Source: Daphnia pulex
Lineage: Eukaryota; Arthropoda; Branchiopoda; Diplostraca; Daphniidae
DNA length: 64,000 nucleotides
Direction: 5' to 3'
NCBI RefSeq assembly: GCF_021134715.1
Contig: NC_060028.1
Span: 7,152,501-7,216,500 of the forward strand
Shown here: piece after piece, positions 45,876-58,700 of the stretch
How the letters are laid out: the number at the start of each line of letters is the position of its first letter
Numbering within the stretch: position 1 is the stretch's first letter
Translations under genes and position numbers: made by a program
Notes under the pieces: model-generated
Told to the model about the DNA's origin: nothing
The model's database searches: none
The model's input: only the letters and a program-made list of their open reading frames with translations

Positions 45876-48318
45876 TTAAAAAACGCGTGACTGTAAAACA
45901 GGGATCATCAACTTCAAGGCATTCTCTAAGTAGGAGCGGCAATTTGAGGCCTACAATAGAAATTTTAAATGAACGAAACCATTAAAACAATATATTAATA
46001 TAGTACTTCGTAGTAAATATCAGTCGAATAATTCCTTTGGTCACTGGTTTTCGCCCGAATAATTTGATTGGCGTGATGACTACCTAATTTCGATATCTCT
46101 GCTGCCAATAGAGTTGTTACGCTATCAAGGAAGAAAAATTTTCAGTTTCATATTGTTACTATTGATGATTTGATCGATGAAAATTAATTTGTTTTGCTCA
46201 ATAGAAGGTACCTATGGAAAGTTTCAGCTTCCAGTCGTGCACCCGCCACAGGATTAGGCGATTTATTTGCCATCAGCGTAAGTTCTGCGCCTTTATGAAA
46301 AATTTCAACAGCCAATGAAGTAACCAAGGCCAAAGAGTTCAAAGCACGTCGATATAGTTCTGAAGGATCGACATCTTCAGAGTCCGAAATTCCTTCCCGA
46401 AATGCCTAGAATTATTTCAGATAGAACTATTATAGCGCATTCAACATTATCTTAATATAATACAACAATAGTGTGTACATTCATTATCTTCTTCAACGAA
46501 ACCTCGAGACTTATTCTATCAAAGTAACTAGATAGATTCTGTTCAAGAGCTTGTAGATCAATCATATCTGAGTCCGAGCAATCATTATCTTCGGGGTCAT
46601 CTGTTTTAGAGCAAAGCAAAGCTATCTCATCCACGGCTGCTTTTTGTTGTGAAGCCAGGCGACGGATTTGGGGAGCGAAACGGGTTTGGCATTGCTGAGA
46701 GAGCATTTCTAAGGCTTCCAGGTGTACTATTCCTATTATGGTGACATACACACAAATTTTGATTTAGTTCATACAAGTACAGCATTGCATTTATCGGCAT
46801 TTGAAATAGCTTACCATTATGAAGTTCAAACAAACTTGTGAGTGTCGGTATCACTGACTGCGTAGAAGCTGTCGCTTGCGCTGATTCAGGTTTTGTTATT
46901 TCATCCTTTTCTTTTGCTTCTCTTAATATCTAGGTCCCATAATAGAATTAGCTAATTAGGGCGACATGTTTAAATTTATTTTGGATATCGAAAGGTGATG
47001 AACCTGTGAAAGACACGGGCGATCTTGTGAACCATGCAGCGGATTGGCAAGCACAGCTTTCGTTCGTTTCAACCCCGGATCTGATTGCTGTAGAACGTTA
47101 ATAGTTTTCTTGCCCAAAAGTTCAAGAGTATCCAATCCGGTAGAGAAAATACTACTACCAGTGCTCTCAACGAATTTAGTAATGTTGCTGACTCCAAAAA
47201 GTTGCGTGAAACCAGCAGGCTTGTCTTCTCCGGGCTGTTTTGGCTCTGGTTGTTTGGGTTGTGGGTGTTCTTTGACTTCAACATGCTTCTCGTCGGCTGC
47301 AATATTGAAAAACAGACGGGGAAAAAATTAAGATTCAAGATTTTTTTGAATGTTTCTCACCATATAGCATTTCTTCTTTGGCTAAATCTTCGGGTTCGGG
47401 AATGTTAAGACCGTTCTCCACTGTTGAAAGAATTGTATTTGTAATCGAGGAAACCGATGACATAAGTGACTTCGGAGGAGCAAACCAACCCCATCCACCA
47501 TCATCACTCTGACTCTGACTAGAAGAACTAGCCTATAATATTGAATTCATTAAAAAAAACAGGAAATTATGAATAATTTTTTACTGATGAAATCTAACCA
47601 ACAGTTCAGGTGTCTTCTTGTAGTCACCACCTTCAGAAGTCTCTTTGGAATCAAGTTTTGCTAAAGCAGGGATTAGAGATTCAGGTGTTTGGTTAAGTTT
47701 TACTGCACCTAGACCTAGCTTTTTTGCTCCTAGGCTGGGTTTTGATCTAGTTTTCCCTCGACTAGGGATAGTCCTAGTGGTTGAAAGCTTGTTGGCTATC
47801 TCAGGTGGCACTTCTATGACATTCTCCCTAAGTAGTTCAGAAGAAACGGCAGTTTCATTAACAGATTCTATCTCAGGATCTGTTGTAGCAATTATTTCAC
47901 TTGGTAATAACTCAGAAGATGGGATTATTTCCTTTTGTTGATTAATTTTTGCATCCTCAGTGAATTTCTTTTCAGATAAGCTTCCTGCATTTGGAATGTC
48001 ACTGTTTACTATTACATCTACTGCAGAGGAAACTGAAGCTGTTTGCACCTCTTTACTCTTCGGTAATTCTTTTAAACTATCAGGGCAGTTAACCTGAATT
48101 GCTAAATTCTCGGAATGCTTTGCGGCTTCAATTATTGCAGGAGGAGTGTCACATTTGTCATCAACTATATCTTGCTTTATTTCTTCCTTCTCATTCATAC
48201 ATTCAGGTTGCTCTTCTAACACCTTTTCTTCTGAATCTACACTGCAACTTTCATCTGTAGACTCGTCACCTTCATCCGCACTCTCAAACTCATCATCGTC
48301 GCTTTCAGATCTTGACAT
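45876..48318 (-). CDS. FAM114A2: FAM114-family protein (NOXP20-like), 645 aa
   Basis: Eight exons: 47599-48318, 47361-47532, 47004-47296, 46815-46929, 46479-46732, 46212-46405, 46007-46121, 45876-45950; all phases agree. The first 240 residues are acidic and disordered, starting MSRSESDDDEFESADEGDES. Family blocks follow: GGWGWFAPPKSLMSSVSSIT, GLDTLELLGKKTINVL, QSDPGLKRTK, LREAKEKDE, then GIVHLEALEMLSQQC and a helical C-terminal half ending in ENALKLMIPVLQ. The fly member was reported as a Rab2 effector, so a Golgi-associated role is plausible; that is family knowledge and nothing here shows it directly. Vertebrates have FAM114A1 and A2; the symbol given is the nearer in my judgement, and a single arthropod gene is likely ancestral to both. 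No transmembrane segment. Confidence 0.88.
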
Positions 48319-48537
48319 CTTGTATCACAATGAAACTAATCTTGACTTGAAATTTGGCAGATTAGCTTTGTTATTATTCAACGGAACGTAGTTACGGTAT
48401 TTATATCATTCCACAACTTCTTCTGTCGTTCACCGTGTCACGGTAGTAGCAGACGAAAAAACAAGAATCTTACACGTCATTTAAGCATACCTTTGAAGTT
48501 ATCCAACAGGTGGCTCTCATTAGAAAATTTAAATTAA

Positions 48538-48543
48538 TTTATT
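48538..48543 (-). terminator. Candidate poly(A) signal of KIAA0319-like
   Basis: Minus-strand AATAAA about 310 bases past the stop and 220 bases upstream of the FAM114 start codon. Confidence 0.35.
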
Positions 48544-48853
48544 TAATTGATTCTGAAATTTACTGTATTTCAGTAATGCGACTTATTCAATCACACAAAA
48601 AACCCAAACCAATAAAGTTATAGCTGTGAAGTTTGGTTTTTACACAAATTTTAAGCAATTCAGCTAACAATAGCTAAACATTTTACTTGTAAATAGGCAT
48701 ACAGAGAAACTATTGCACAGTTTACAAATTCTTCTCTGAATAGAAATTCTCATCATAAAACTTTTCTCATGTGTTTCAAGAGGGAAAAAAGGATATCACA
48801 AATTGATGTGCATGCAACCGGACTAGCAGAAGTTTCTTCTTGGTCTTACATTT

Positions 48854-51800
48854 TCAAGCGTGGATCTCTTCCGATCTTCCATTTATTAATCGACCGTTGG
48901 CATGGCCGTTTCCTTTTGATTCGAAGATAACATCCGAATCCGTGTCGGAATCCAAGTCTGACGGTAGCAAACTATTCGACACTACCAAGCAAATAATAGT
49001 AATAATAATAAATCATTACGTTGTTTGCTTGCAGAAAAATATCGCCAGCCAAAAAGCTAAATTTACCTTTATGGGTCATCCGCATTATTTCAGGATCTGC
49101 CAAGGGTGAATATCGGTGCAACCGACGTCGCTTTTTGGGGCAACATTGTTTGCAAGGCAAGACTCCTTTACGGCAAAGATAAACTAGGGACCCAAAAGTT
49201 AGCACCATGAGGATCACCAAGATTACAACAATGATGACCACATATACTAAGCTCCAGTCTAGTAATAGAAAAAGCTACGTAAAATAAATTTGTAATCCAT
49301 TGCAAAGTAATTCACGAAACATTACCGCAGTTGTAATCAGCTCCATTAGACACTGAAATAGGATTCTCCATCCAAAAGGTCTGACAGTTGCAACGACGAG
49401 TAACTTGATCGCATACTCCATGGCCTAAATTACAAAAAAAAAAAAAACATAAGAAAACCACATGTTTTTAGTTTTAATATTTACGGTGATACCTGAGCAG
49501 TTGTTTTGACAAATAAAAGTATCGACTTCAAGCACCGGGTATGCCAGGAGATTTATGTCGTTGCGGAGCTTCTTTTTCAATAAAGCAGCCACTTCTGTTC
49601 CTGGCAGAGTTCGCCAACCATTTTCCGATTTGACGGTAGTGAAAAATTGCAAAACCGTGCGTGTATAGCCTGTAAACAAAATCAATAACAAAAATAAAAC
49701 ACAAAAAGAAAATAAGAAAGACAATACCCGATTTTGGTTCAACCATGACGTCATCAATGTTTATGTTAATATTGACACTCCCTTGTTGGTGTAGTAATAG
49801 CGCTATCTGTTCTCGAATGGTGGTCAACTCGCTATCGGTAAAGCTCCGAGGGTCGCTTCTCAGGGTGATTGTGACCACATCGAGTTCACGTGGGTCTGTG
49901 TAGCATGCCGAAAGGAAACAATGAAATCAATTCACGGCTTAGTTATTTGACAGGTTATCTCTTTACTTGAATGAATGATGAGAGTTGCGACATCATGATC
50001 TGAAAGGCCTTGGGCATCCGTAACGGTTAGACGAAATACGTATTTACCGGGAACAAGATTCGTCAACTAAGAATATTTTTAAATTACGAATTGTAAATTT
50101 TCAATTCCTAACATCTTATTCGAATTAAGTTCTTTACCATTAGAGAATTCGTACGATCACTGTTGGCAATAATGGCACCAGCTGCCAAACTTTCAGGTTC
50201 TCTTGTCCACAGCCATGATTGAATGCCCAGGTCGTCTGTGGAAGCAGAGCCGTTTAAGATTATCCATTTCAACGGAAGTGAGACAGACTGATCTCCACCA
50301 GCGTTTGCTTTGGGCTTCTCATTTTCCTCTAAACAAACAGAAGAAATTGAAAAATTAAAATTCGATTAATAAAAATACAAGACAGCAAACTGTTTACTTT
50401 GAAGAACTGAGACGGACACGTTATCGATTCCGCTAACTCCACTGTCATCCCAAGCTGTTAACTGGAACACGTATAGACCTTTCGTCAACCCAGTGACATT
50501 CACCTGAGGTTGGTCGTTCCCAACAAGCGTGGCTGTATTCGGACCCCTGAAAATCGAGTATGATTAAAGTTCTTGAATTACGTCTCGTATTCTTTAATTA
50601 CTCGAGTTGAGTCCATAGCCACTTGTGGATTCCAATATCATCGACGGCCCTTGACTTTGATCCATCCAAGAGGGCCCAATTTAATGGAAGAGTAATGGCG
50701 GTATTCTTTCCCGCGTCGACTACTCAGTGAAAAAGAATATGATGAGGAAACATATTTTTTGTTTTAGATAACATTATAGAATACCTCGGGGTTCGGAAGT
50801 TGCAGGACGTCGTACGAAGACATCAACTTGAGCGGTGGAAGACTGTCCGGCCACATCGTAGACTTTCAACTGAAACCTATACATTCCCTCGGCAAGATTG
50901 GAGATTTGAGGATAAGGTGTTCGTGTGTTCTAAACAAACGAAAACACTTTTATTGAAGAAAGGAACGGCAGTAATAAAAATAAAAATACCTGCATATCAA
51001 CTGCTTTGACAGCTTCACTAGTGCCAAGCTTCGAGCCGTCATTCATTAAGATCCACTCCCATGAAGTGATACCATGATCATCAGTACTTTTGTTGCCATT
51101 CAAGGTAATCTGATTTTGAGGCAAGTAGATGACAACTGGTTCCCCAGCGTTCGCTTCCGGTGGATAATCAGTTTCTTTAATGACCTCTACGTTGGCTAGA
51201 GTAGAATTAGAATCGCCGTCGCTATCAGTCACCGTCAAGCCGAACGTGTAATTTCCCGGCACCAAATCTAAACGAAAATTAAAAATCTAAACTTTTGTTG
51301 AAATAATTTATTGGAAATTACATTACCATTTAGTTCCAATGTGATCTGACTTTTAGGTTCAAACTGGTAACTAATGGGTCCTTTTTCAAGGTTCCATTTG
51401 TAAGATACAATTTTTGTATCATCGGTGCTTGTTCTACCGTCGAGAATGGCTACGTTGTTAGGTAAATGAACAGTTTGAGATGAAGGTACGATAACAGCAA
51501 CAGGGGGTTCGTTGACACGTAACGCTACATAAACATAAGTCAACAATCGGTAAACGAAACAAGATAAAATACTTAATAACGATAACTTACGAGCAAGGAC
51601 CGTAAGATTTTCAATAGCTTCTCCTAGAGAATTTGGAGATTTGACGGTAATGTGAAAAGTATAATTCCCAGGAGATAATTGGCTGAGCTTCAGGGTTTTT
51701 TCGTTATTTCCCTCAATGGTTCCAGGCTGTTGATCTTGGGGGTAGTTAACAACTACCCATGTGTATGAGTATTCTTCACCTAACTCTGGATCGGGAACCA

Positions 51801-52628
51801 CAATTGCGGTTATGTTTGATTTTAGCTCTGGTAGTTGGATGGATGTGGGACTAATATGGATGGCTAAATGTCTAATGTATCGCGTAGTTGATGTAGTGGC
51901 TGGAGTCGTAACAATACTGGTCCAAGGTAGAAAGGTTGTTTCAACTACATCAGTTGTTTCATTTTCAGTAGTTTTGTTTCTGACAAGGCAGGTCCCATTC
52001 AAACTTCTCATAAAACCATCTTTACATTCACAACAACCATTCCTACGTCGATCGCTTATAGATTGGCACTCTTCATTCTCAAAACAATTATCTACTCCTA
52101 CCTCACAACTCTTTGAGAGCTCTGAACACTGTCTAAACAAAAAGAGGAAAATCGATAACATTAAATAGTATGTAAAAAAAATCTGACAGAAACTCACCTT
52201 GTAAACTCTCTCACAAGAACTGTTTGAACTGTGTTGTTACTACTGGATTCTGAAAGACGGCACTCTTCTAAACTCTCACAGCGAACCTAGCAAAAAGTAC
52301 AAGTTGCAGAATTTAAAAAAGAATGCTTCACACCAAACAGTTAATAGCTTACATTGTAGCAAGTTGTGTTCTGCACAATTGCTATGTGGCATTCATTCAA
52401 TAAAGTAGGCCTACAACAGCTTTTAACACATTCTGTTATGTTCAAGGCTTCTGTTATTCGGATCTTTTTGGCTTTGCTCAATTGCTCCAAAGTAAGGCTT
52501 TGTGATGTTTGGATTTGAAGAAATGAAGTTCCACACGTAATTTCATTTTTTACTTGGGATTCTTGAGATTGTTGGACCGTAAATGAGAAAACTTGTAAAA
52601 GAACGAAAATCAAAGCACAGTAATACAT
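48854..52628 (-). CDS. KIAA0319L: KIAA0319-like type I membrane protein with MANEC and five PKD domains, 942 aa
   Basis: Fifteen exons: 52353-52628, 52198-52286, 51591-52132, 51327-51524, 50990-51267, 50785-50929, 50602-50722, 50398-50546, 50138-50328, 49967-50066, 49728-49895, 49493-49669, 49326-49424, 49067-49258, 48854-48957. Signal peptide 1-18; Cys-rich MANEC-type region about 30-125; an EGF-like Cys cluster (CQSISDRRRNGCCECKDGF); a Thr-rich linker; five PKD repeats about residues 220-660 with the typical LDG/NGS and WEW/WLW core (TSTDD..SYKW, STDDHGITSWEW, VDDIGIHKWLW, STDDLGIQSWLW). The membrane-proximal Cys region (FICQNNCSGHGVCDQVTRRC) and one TM helix (about 842-864) follow, then a basic CCPKKRRRLHRYSPL tail ending LDSDTDSDVIF. 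Family roles: neuronal migration and trafficking; the human paralogue is the AAV receptor. Divergent from the THAP gene. Confidence 0.93.
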
Positions 52629-53217
52629 TTAAATTGCGAAACGTGGCGTGATTGGGATGCAGCAGTGTCGTTGACCAGCAACGGTATCAAAATGCTGTAA
52701 TAAATATGGATCGTGGATTCAAAAGGGGGCGTTCGCACTATAACGACCTACGATATAAAACTATGCTCACAAACTAACCATTACGGAACAATACAGCGAT
52801 TACTGATTAGCGTTAGCGATTTTATTCGAAAATAAATGTGACAGCTGACGGAGATTTTGCGGTCGAAAGAAGCTATTGTTATTCAAAGTAAGAGCCATCT
52901 ACCGAGTAAGGCAACGATATATTTCTGAACAATTCGATTATTCGAAAAATCGCAAAATTTCAGAATATCTTTTATTAGTGTACATTAAAGAATTATTATG
53001 AACAGGATAATTATGATTGGCTATTTCTTATGACAGTTCAAATTATTTTTTAAATTTATGAAATCTATTTTTTTTTCGAATTTGATTCCATCGCGACAAC
53101 GCAGCATTTGACCATTAGTTTTTTTTGTTTGTTTAGTAAATGAAAGTGTTGTTTAAACTTTTAAGTAGTTTAAAGTATAAAGTAGTCTGAAGATTTTACA
53201 TTACAGACCTTAATGGA
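52629..53217. promoter_or_regulatory. Shared intergenic region between divergent KIAA0319-like and THAP genes
   Basis: 589 bases between two start codons on opposite strands. No clear TATA box for either. It must hold both promoters and 5' UTRs unless there are more distant 5' exons. Confidence 0.5.
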
Positions 53218-55702
53218 ATGTCTGGCAGAAGGTGTAGAGTGTCTAACTGTGGCAACAAAAAAAGTGGAAATGTTAAATTATTCGGTTTACCAAAGGCGGG
53301 CCAACGACGAGACCTGTGGTTGAAGAGAATGGCGATAATAAATTATGGCAACACTAAGGTGGAAAACCTGTTTGTGTGTTCACTTCATTTTGTATCAGGT
53401 ATTCATCTTTATATTATCACCACTAGTGACAATAATAACATTTATGTCATTCTTTTTTTTAGGAAAGCCGAGTGGTGAATTCAACCTAAAACATGTTGAT
53501 TGGGCACCGTCTATCAATTTGGGATTAAAAAAGCCAAAACTATGTTTAGGTATTGTCTCATTGTCCCTTTTCATAGTTCAGAAATATTCATTTTCATTGT
53601 TTTTATGCATCATCTTTCGTTTTATTACAGTTGGTGAACAACTAGATGATGCAAATTTGGTCAGACACAAGGATCCACCTATTACATTGATGGCTGAGGA
53701 GAGTGTGGGAAGTGTTATTATTTCACCCCAAACATTGAATAGTGTTTCTTCATCTAGTGATTCACCAATTGAAACTAATGACAAACCCTCAATTGACGCA
53801 GAACAAAATATCTCAGCAGTAGCAGACACACCTAAACATTTCAAACAAACAGACAGTGATATTGTGTCTACTTTACCGAAGGGGAGGAGGAACAGGTGTG
53901 TTATTAATCTCTGCCGTTGGAGAAATGAAATCCAAAATGACAAGGAGAGTGGGGTTACCTTCTTTAAAGTACCCAAATCTTCGTTTAACGAATGGAGTGC
54001 ACTAGTTCCATGTTTGAAAACAACGTCGTCTCATCTCTGCAGTCGTCATTTTGATGAAGCAGACATTATCAAAGGACAAACCATGAGTACTAATGAGTTT
54101 TACCCTTATTTACGCTGGAAACTAAGGCGAGGAGCATTGCCCAAGCATTTGTTAGAGGAAATTGAGGAAACTGATTCACAAGTTACAAAATCTAAGTGTA
54201 GGCCTACCGAAGTGCAAAAGCAACCGAAGGTTTTAAAAGCTGTAAAATCTCCACTAGTTAGTAGGCAAGACCAAATCCGAAAATCTCTACCTGTTACCAA
54301 TCAAGCCCAGTCAACAGTACGAACAGTTCTTCAGTCATTATCTCCAAACAAGGAAACTCCACTACAAAAGAATAATCCACAACCTTTGCCAAATCAGAAA
54401 GCTATATCTCCAAGGAGAGGTACTAATTATTAAATGCTGTTACCCTTTGTCATTGACATAAACAACATTACTTACTATGACAGGTGATGACCATGATTAT
54501 GCATTACCTTTACAAGAAGAACTACAGGCTGTTGATGAACCTCAGGACCCGGACCCTCTTTCTCTGTCACCACATGATGTTCTAGTGGTTCAGATGGATG
54601 ATTGTCAAACCGATGCAAATACTAGCCAACAAATATCCAGTACAGCCGGTAAATTATCTATATTGTGTCATGTCCAATGATTTATTTATCCCTAAATTAT
54701 ATTATTAAATACAGCTGAAGATCAAATTGATCATGATTACGCCTTTTGTGTGCAAGAGGAAGACCAACCTAAACATCCGAACCCTATATTACTTTCCAGC
54801 GCTCCGAATGTTCAACTTGCGGAACCAATTGAAAATCAAGACATTGACACATCCACTTCCGGTATAAATTCAATAATGATTAACAAACCATATGGATATT
54901 CAACATTATATTTTTTTAAATTTGTAGATGTTGCTACTTCAAAATACGTTGTCGACGATGCTGCTTTCAGATGTTTTTCGTCCTACGTGAAACTTCCGTC
55001 CCAATCTTCTTGGGTGTGGTCTCTCAATAAGAAAGACAACATTTTGTGCTGCTCAAACTGTAGCTTGTCGAGAGGCGGTTCCTTTATCATCAAGACTGTC
55101 AGAATAATAAGCGAGAGTGAGGTCTCGTTCCTTATCAATGGAAACACTATTCCACCTATAAATAATGTTGCCCTGAATTTCACTACATATCAAGAGCTAT
55201 CCGCACTGATTTGTAGTTTTAATGTGAAGAGATACTGCGAAGGTATTCGTCATCCATCACTGAAAAACGTCAAAGTTTCAGACCGGGTGTCCGGTGTGAA
55301 AGACACAAGTGGGAAATGGCGTTCAAAGCATTGCGCATACATAACAGACTCGATTTACCAAACTGTTGACACTTGTTCCAAGTGTAATCTATTCAAAAAA
55401 TACTTGCAGAGAAGGGCAGCCGTTGTATCGAAGAAAAAAGAAGTTATAGAAAAAAGGAAGGAGAAAGTTAAAATGTATAAACGCATGATCTGCAGCTTAG
55501 AAAAAAAGAATAAGGTAAATTTAGTTTGGCGTCTTTATTCTAATTATTAAAACTTTATTTAAAAAAAATTGATTTAATTCATTTACAGGAAAGATCTGAC
55601 GAGATAGAGACGTGGCGGCGGGATTTCCGGAAACTGCACACAAAATGGAAAAGAAAGATAGCAGCAGAATTGAAAGCCAAACAAAAAACCGTTAAGAAAT
55701 AG
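53218..55702 (+). CDS. Protein with two THAP zinc fingers and a Cys-rich C-terminal module, 689 aa
   Basis: Seven exons: 53218-53398, 53463-53549, 53631-54419, 54484-54648, 54715-54861, 54928-55514, 55589-55702. THAP finger 1 uses C6, C11, C54, H57. THAP finger 2 uses C179, C184, C226, H229. A Ser/Gln linker and two short exons sharing the pattern D..DYA.....E follow (DHDYALPLQEE and DHDYAFCVQEE), apparently a duplicated exon. The C-terminal module has spaced Cys (CCSNCSLS, YCEGIRHPSLK, KHCAYITD, CSKCNLF) and ends in a long basic coiled coil. THAP fingers are sequence-specific DNA binders related to P-element transposase. No DDE/RNase H core is visible, so it is not an active transposase. If the exon-3 donor is not used, a TAA at 54431-54433 gives a short two-finger form. 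Confidence 0.85.
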
Positions 55703-55785
55703 GTAAAAAATACTGAAATTTGAAGAAACATCACTGTGCCTTGTTACATTGATGTGTTTCAAAGTTTCCTCACCTGAAAACTAGG

Positions 55786-55791
55786 AATAAA
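55786..55791 (+). terminator. Poly(A) signal of the THAP gene
   Basis: AATAAA 84 bases past the stop codon, followed by a T-run. Confidence 0.6.
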
Positions 55792-55799
55792 ATTGCTTT

Positions 55800-58700
55800 T
55801 TTTTTTGTACATTTTTTCTTAAGTGTCTGGGGACTTGTTGATTTCAATGGTAATAAAAAATTTATAGGCATCCAAATAAAAACAGAAAACACATTATTTC
55901 TTTCCATAAAGGTGTAGGATAAAATTAGTGGGCTCGATTGTATTCTTATATTTTACAACTCAGTTTTTACGTTTACTATCTTATTAGCATACTTACCTAG
56001 TATACGAAACTGCAGTCGTTTGGGATCACCGAAACATAATAATTATGTTGGTGTTTTAGAGACTATTAAATCAAACCAATTAGATAAATTTACAATAAAC
56101 ATACACAAATGATTTGCATTAGTATTTTACACCAATACGACCTTCAGAGAAGTAATAGAAAGTAATCGCAGTCACCGTTTCACCAAGTCGTACGTAACGA
56201 AACATTAATAGTCATTCGCAGAACTCTCCAGTCATCATGTCAATCGCCACGTTACAGACCTTACAATAAATTTATCCTGATAAGCTTGCAACAGGAGTGA
56301 CAAAATTTGTCTCGTATTACTAATTTTCACATCATTTGCAATTGCACATCATAAAACAAACATTACCATTAGCTTGACCCAAGATATTGGAAATTAAGCA
56401 ACCCTGGTATCTTAATAACGCACACTTCTTCTTGTGTCGAGTCTGAAACGGGTGAACTATTCAAATATTACAAAATCGGAAAGCAGCACATTTTCCTTTT
56501 TTACCTTTTCTGATCCTCCGACTGGGCAGATTCTTCATAGAAAAAGGTTGTCTTGGATATATTGAATATTTCTACACAGAAGGAAACAGAGGGTCGGAGT
56601 TCCAAAAATCTTCTGCCGTACCAAATCGATTCTTTCGCTGTACAGTATATTTATTCGCAAGGTTCCACAACCTAAATGTTTTGAGATAACGATGTGAATT
56701 TTTTTGGAAAATATTTTTTAAAATTTTAGGGGGAATGGAAGAGCATGGAGGAAACATAGAAATTCAGTTTATTGTAATTTTTTATTTGATTAGAGGGGGA
56801 AAAGTGCGGAAAAGTGGTTTCCGATGGGGCGCCGGGCGCCACCGTACCAACAGAAGAAGCTGAACCAGAATAGAAAAACTGCGCGATTAAAATGAATGAA
56901 TTGGAATCTAAAAGGAAACCGAACTATAACACAACCCCCAGGGCCGAATGAAACCGACGTTTTGGCAAATGTTTGTGTCAAACTCTTGTTGTTCAGAGCA
57001 CACGAGCTCTCTGTCAGCAAGCAGATGCATCCCATTGAAAATGAAAAGTGTCCTTATAAAAATTCAAAACTAAAGAAAAACGAAAGCGCGAGCAATTGGT
57101 ACAGAAGGAGAGAGTGGAATTGTATCCGAGTGAGGGGGGATTGAAAAAGACAAGAGAGTTGTCCCCATCCATGGGCGGAGAGAGTGGACGATGGATGGAG
57201 CTGACCTTGCTGCTCTAGTTATTATATACATGCATCCGCATTGAATTCGCGTATAGACAGTGGAATAACTGAATGAACCCTTCTGCTTTCATTGAAGGGC
57301 ACGTGTTCAGACGGCCGGTGCCCATGGCCCAGAATCAGGTCAAACTGGGTCTCTTTTCCCTTTCATCAGCTGCTCTTCTGATCCGATGTGCGATTCTCGC
57401 TACAGTAAACGCATTTCACTGTGTGTAGCCCCCCTAAATAGCGTCCAGAATTTGGGGGACCATTTTTCCGTATTTCACCCCCGCGGTGCCGTCGTCGGAG
57501 ACCAAACTGAGCCAAAGGTGGAACTTTGTTTTTCAGAGTTCCGCTTTTTTGGAGACTATTCAACTGGCTCTGTTGATTTGCCACCGACAACAGTAGCAAT
57601 TAAAAACACATCAGAAGTAAAGAAGCAGATGCTTCAAAATTTCTTGCCCATTGCTCCAAATAATCATCAATGCGGAATTATTTCAACTAAATATTTCTTT
57701 TTTAAAAACGGCGAATGATTCCAAGGCATTTGGGATAAAATCCCGCAACAAATAAATTTCTCGTTACATTGTTTTCCAGATGTATCGAAATTTAAAAAAG
57801 CGAAGAAGGGCGTGAAGAAAGTTAACCATGAATTGAAGAAGAAGAAGAAGGGAAAAAAACATTTTTTGAATAGTGAAACGAAAATAGAGGATTTTACCAT
57901 AGCGGGTTTTATGATTCGCTATCATCGCCCAAACGACAAGAGAAAAATAGAAAACAAAAAAGTTAAAACGAAGTGTCGTCTGGTGATCAAGTGAGAGGGG
58001 AGAGACCTAAGCGTAGACAGTCGTAAAACAGAAGTCACTGCGCTGTCTATTCTAAGCAACAGACCACTGAGAAAGTAGCGCACTTCTTTTTTTCTTCTTC
58101 TTCCTTCTTCCCAGTTGATTATTTTTGTTGCCTCCCTTTTTCTCTTTTCTCTGCACATTTTCACCATTTTTGCATTTCTTCGTGACAGTTCAAACAGCCA
58201 AGACAACAAACTAAAAAAAGAAGTCCCACTGTGATGGAAAAAGGGAAAAGAACAGAACCAGTGCCGTTACCAACACCATCAGCGCAAACACGGTCGTAAA
58301 TCTTGCTTCTCTTTCCCTCGACTAAGTACACAAGTATCATCAGAACACTTGCTATTGGATGGCAATAAAACCATGCATAAACCAACAAACAAATTTGTTA
58401 AAAAAATGTTTTGCCTAAAAATGAATTCGGATTCAAATTATTACTCAATTTTTGGCATTGATGAATGAGCAAGTTCGCCAAAGTTACAAAATTCAAAATC
58501 TATATAAGAAAAGAGCGGAGAAAGTTGGGAAAAAATCTGTTGCCAAGGAATTTGGAGGAAACTGGCGATGTTATTGAATTCATGGATATCCCAACGGTTT
58601 ACGCTCTGATGTCGTGTGAATGTCATGAAAGACTCGGAGTATCCGACCGAGTAGTTGGACCATTTACAAGTGGAGAGAGAAAAAAAATCATAATTTCTGA

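Noticed and set aside
57366-57718. Overlapping plus and minus frames of 110 and 77 codons
   Set aside because: No recognisable domain and no consistent splice sites; both strands look alike.
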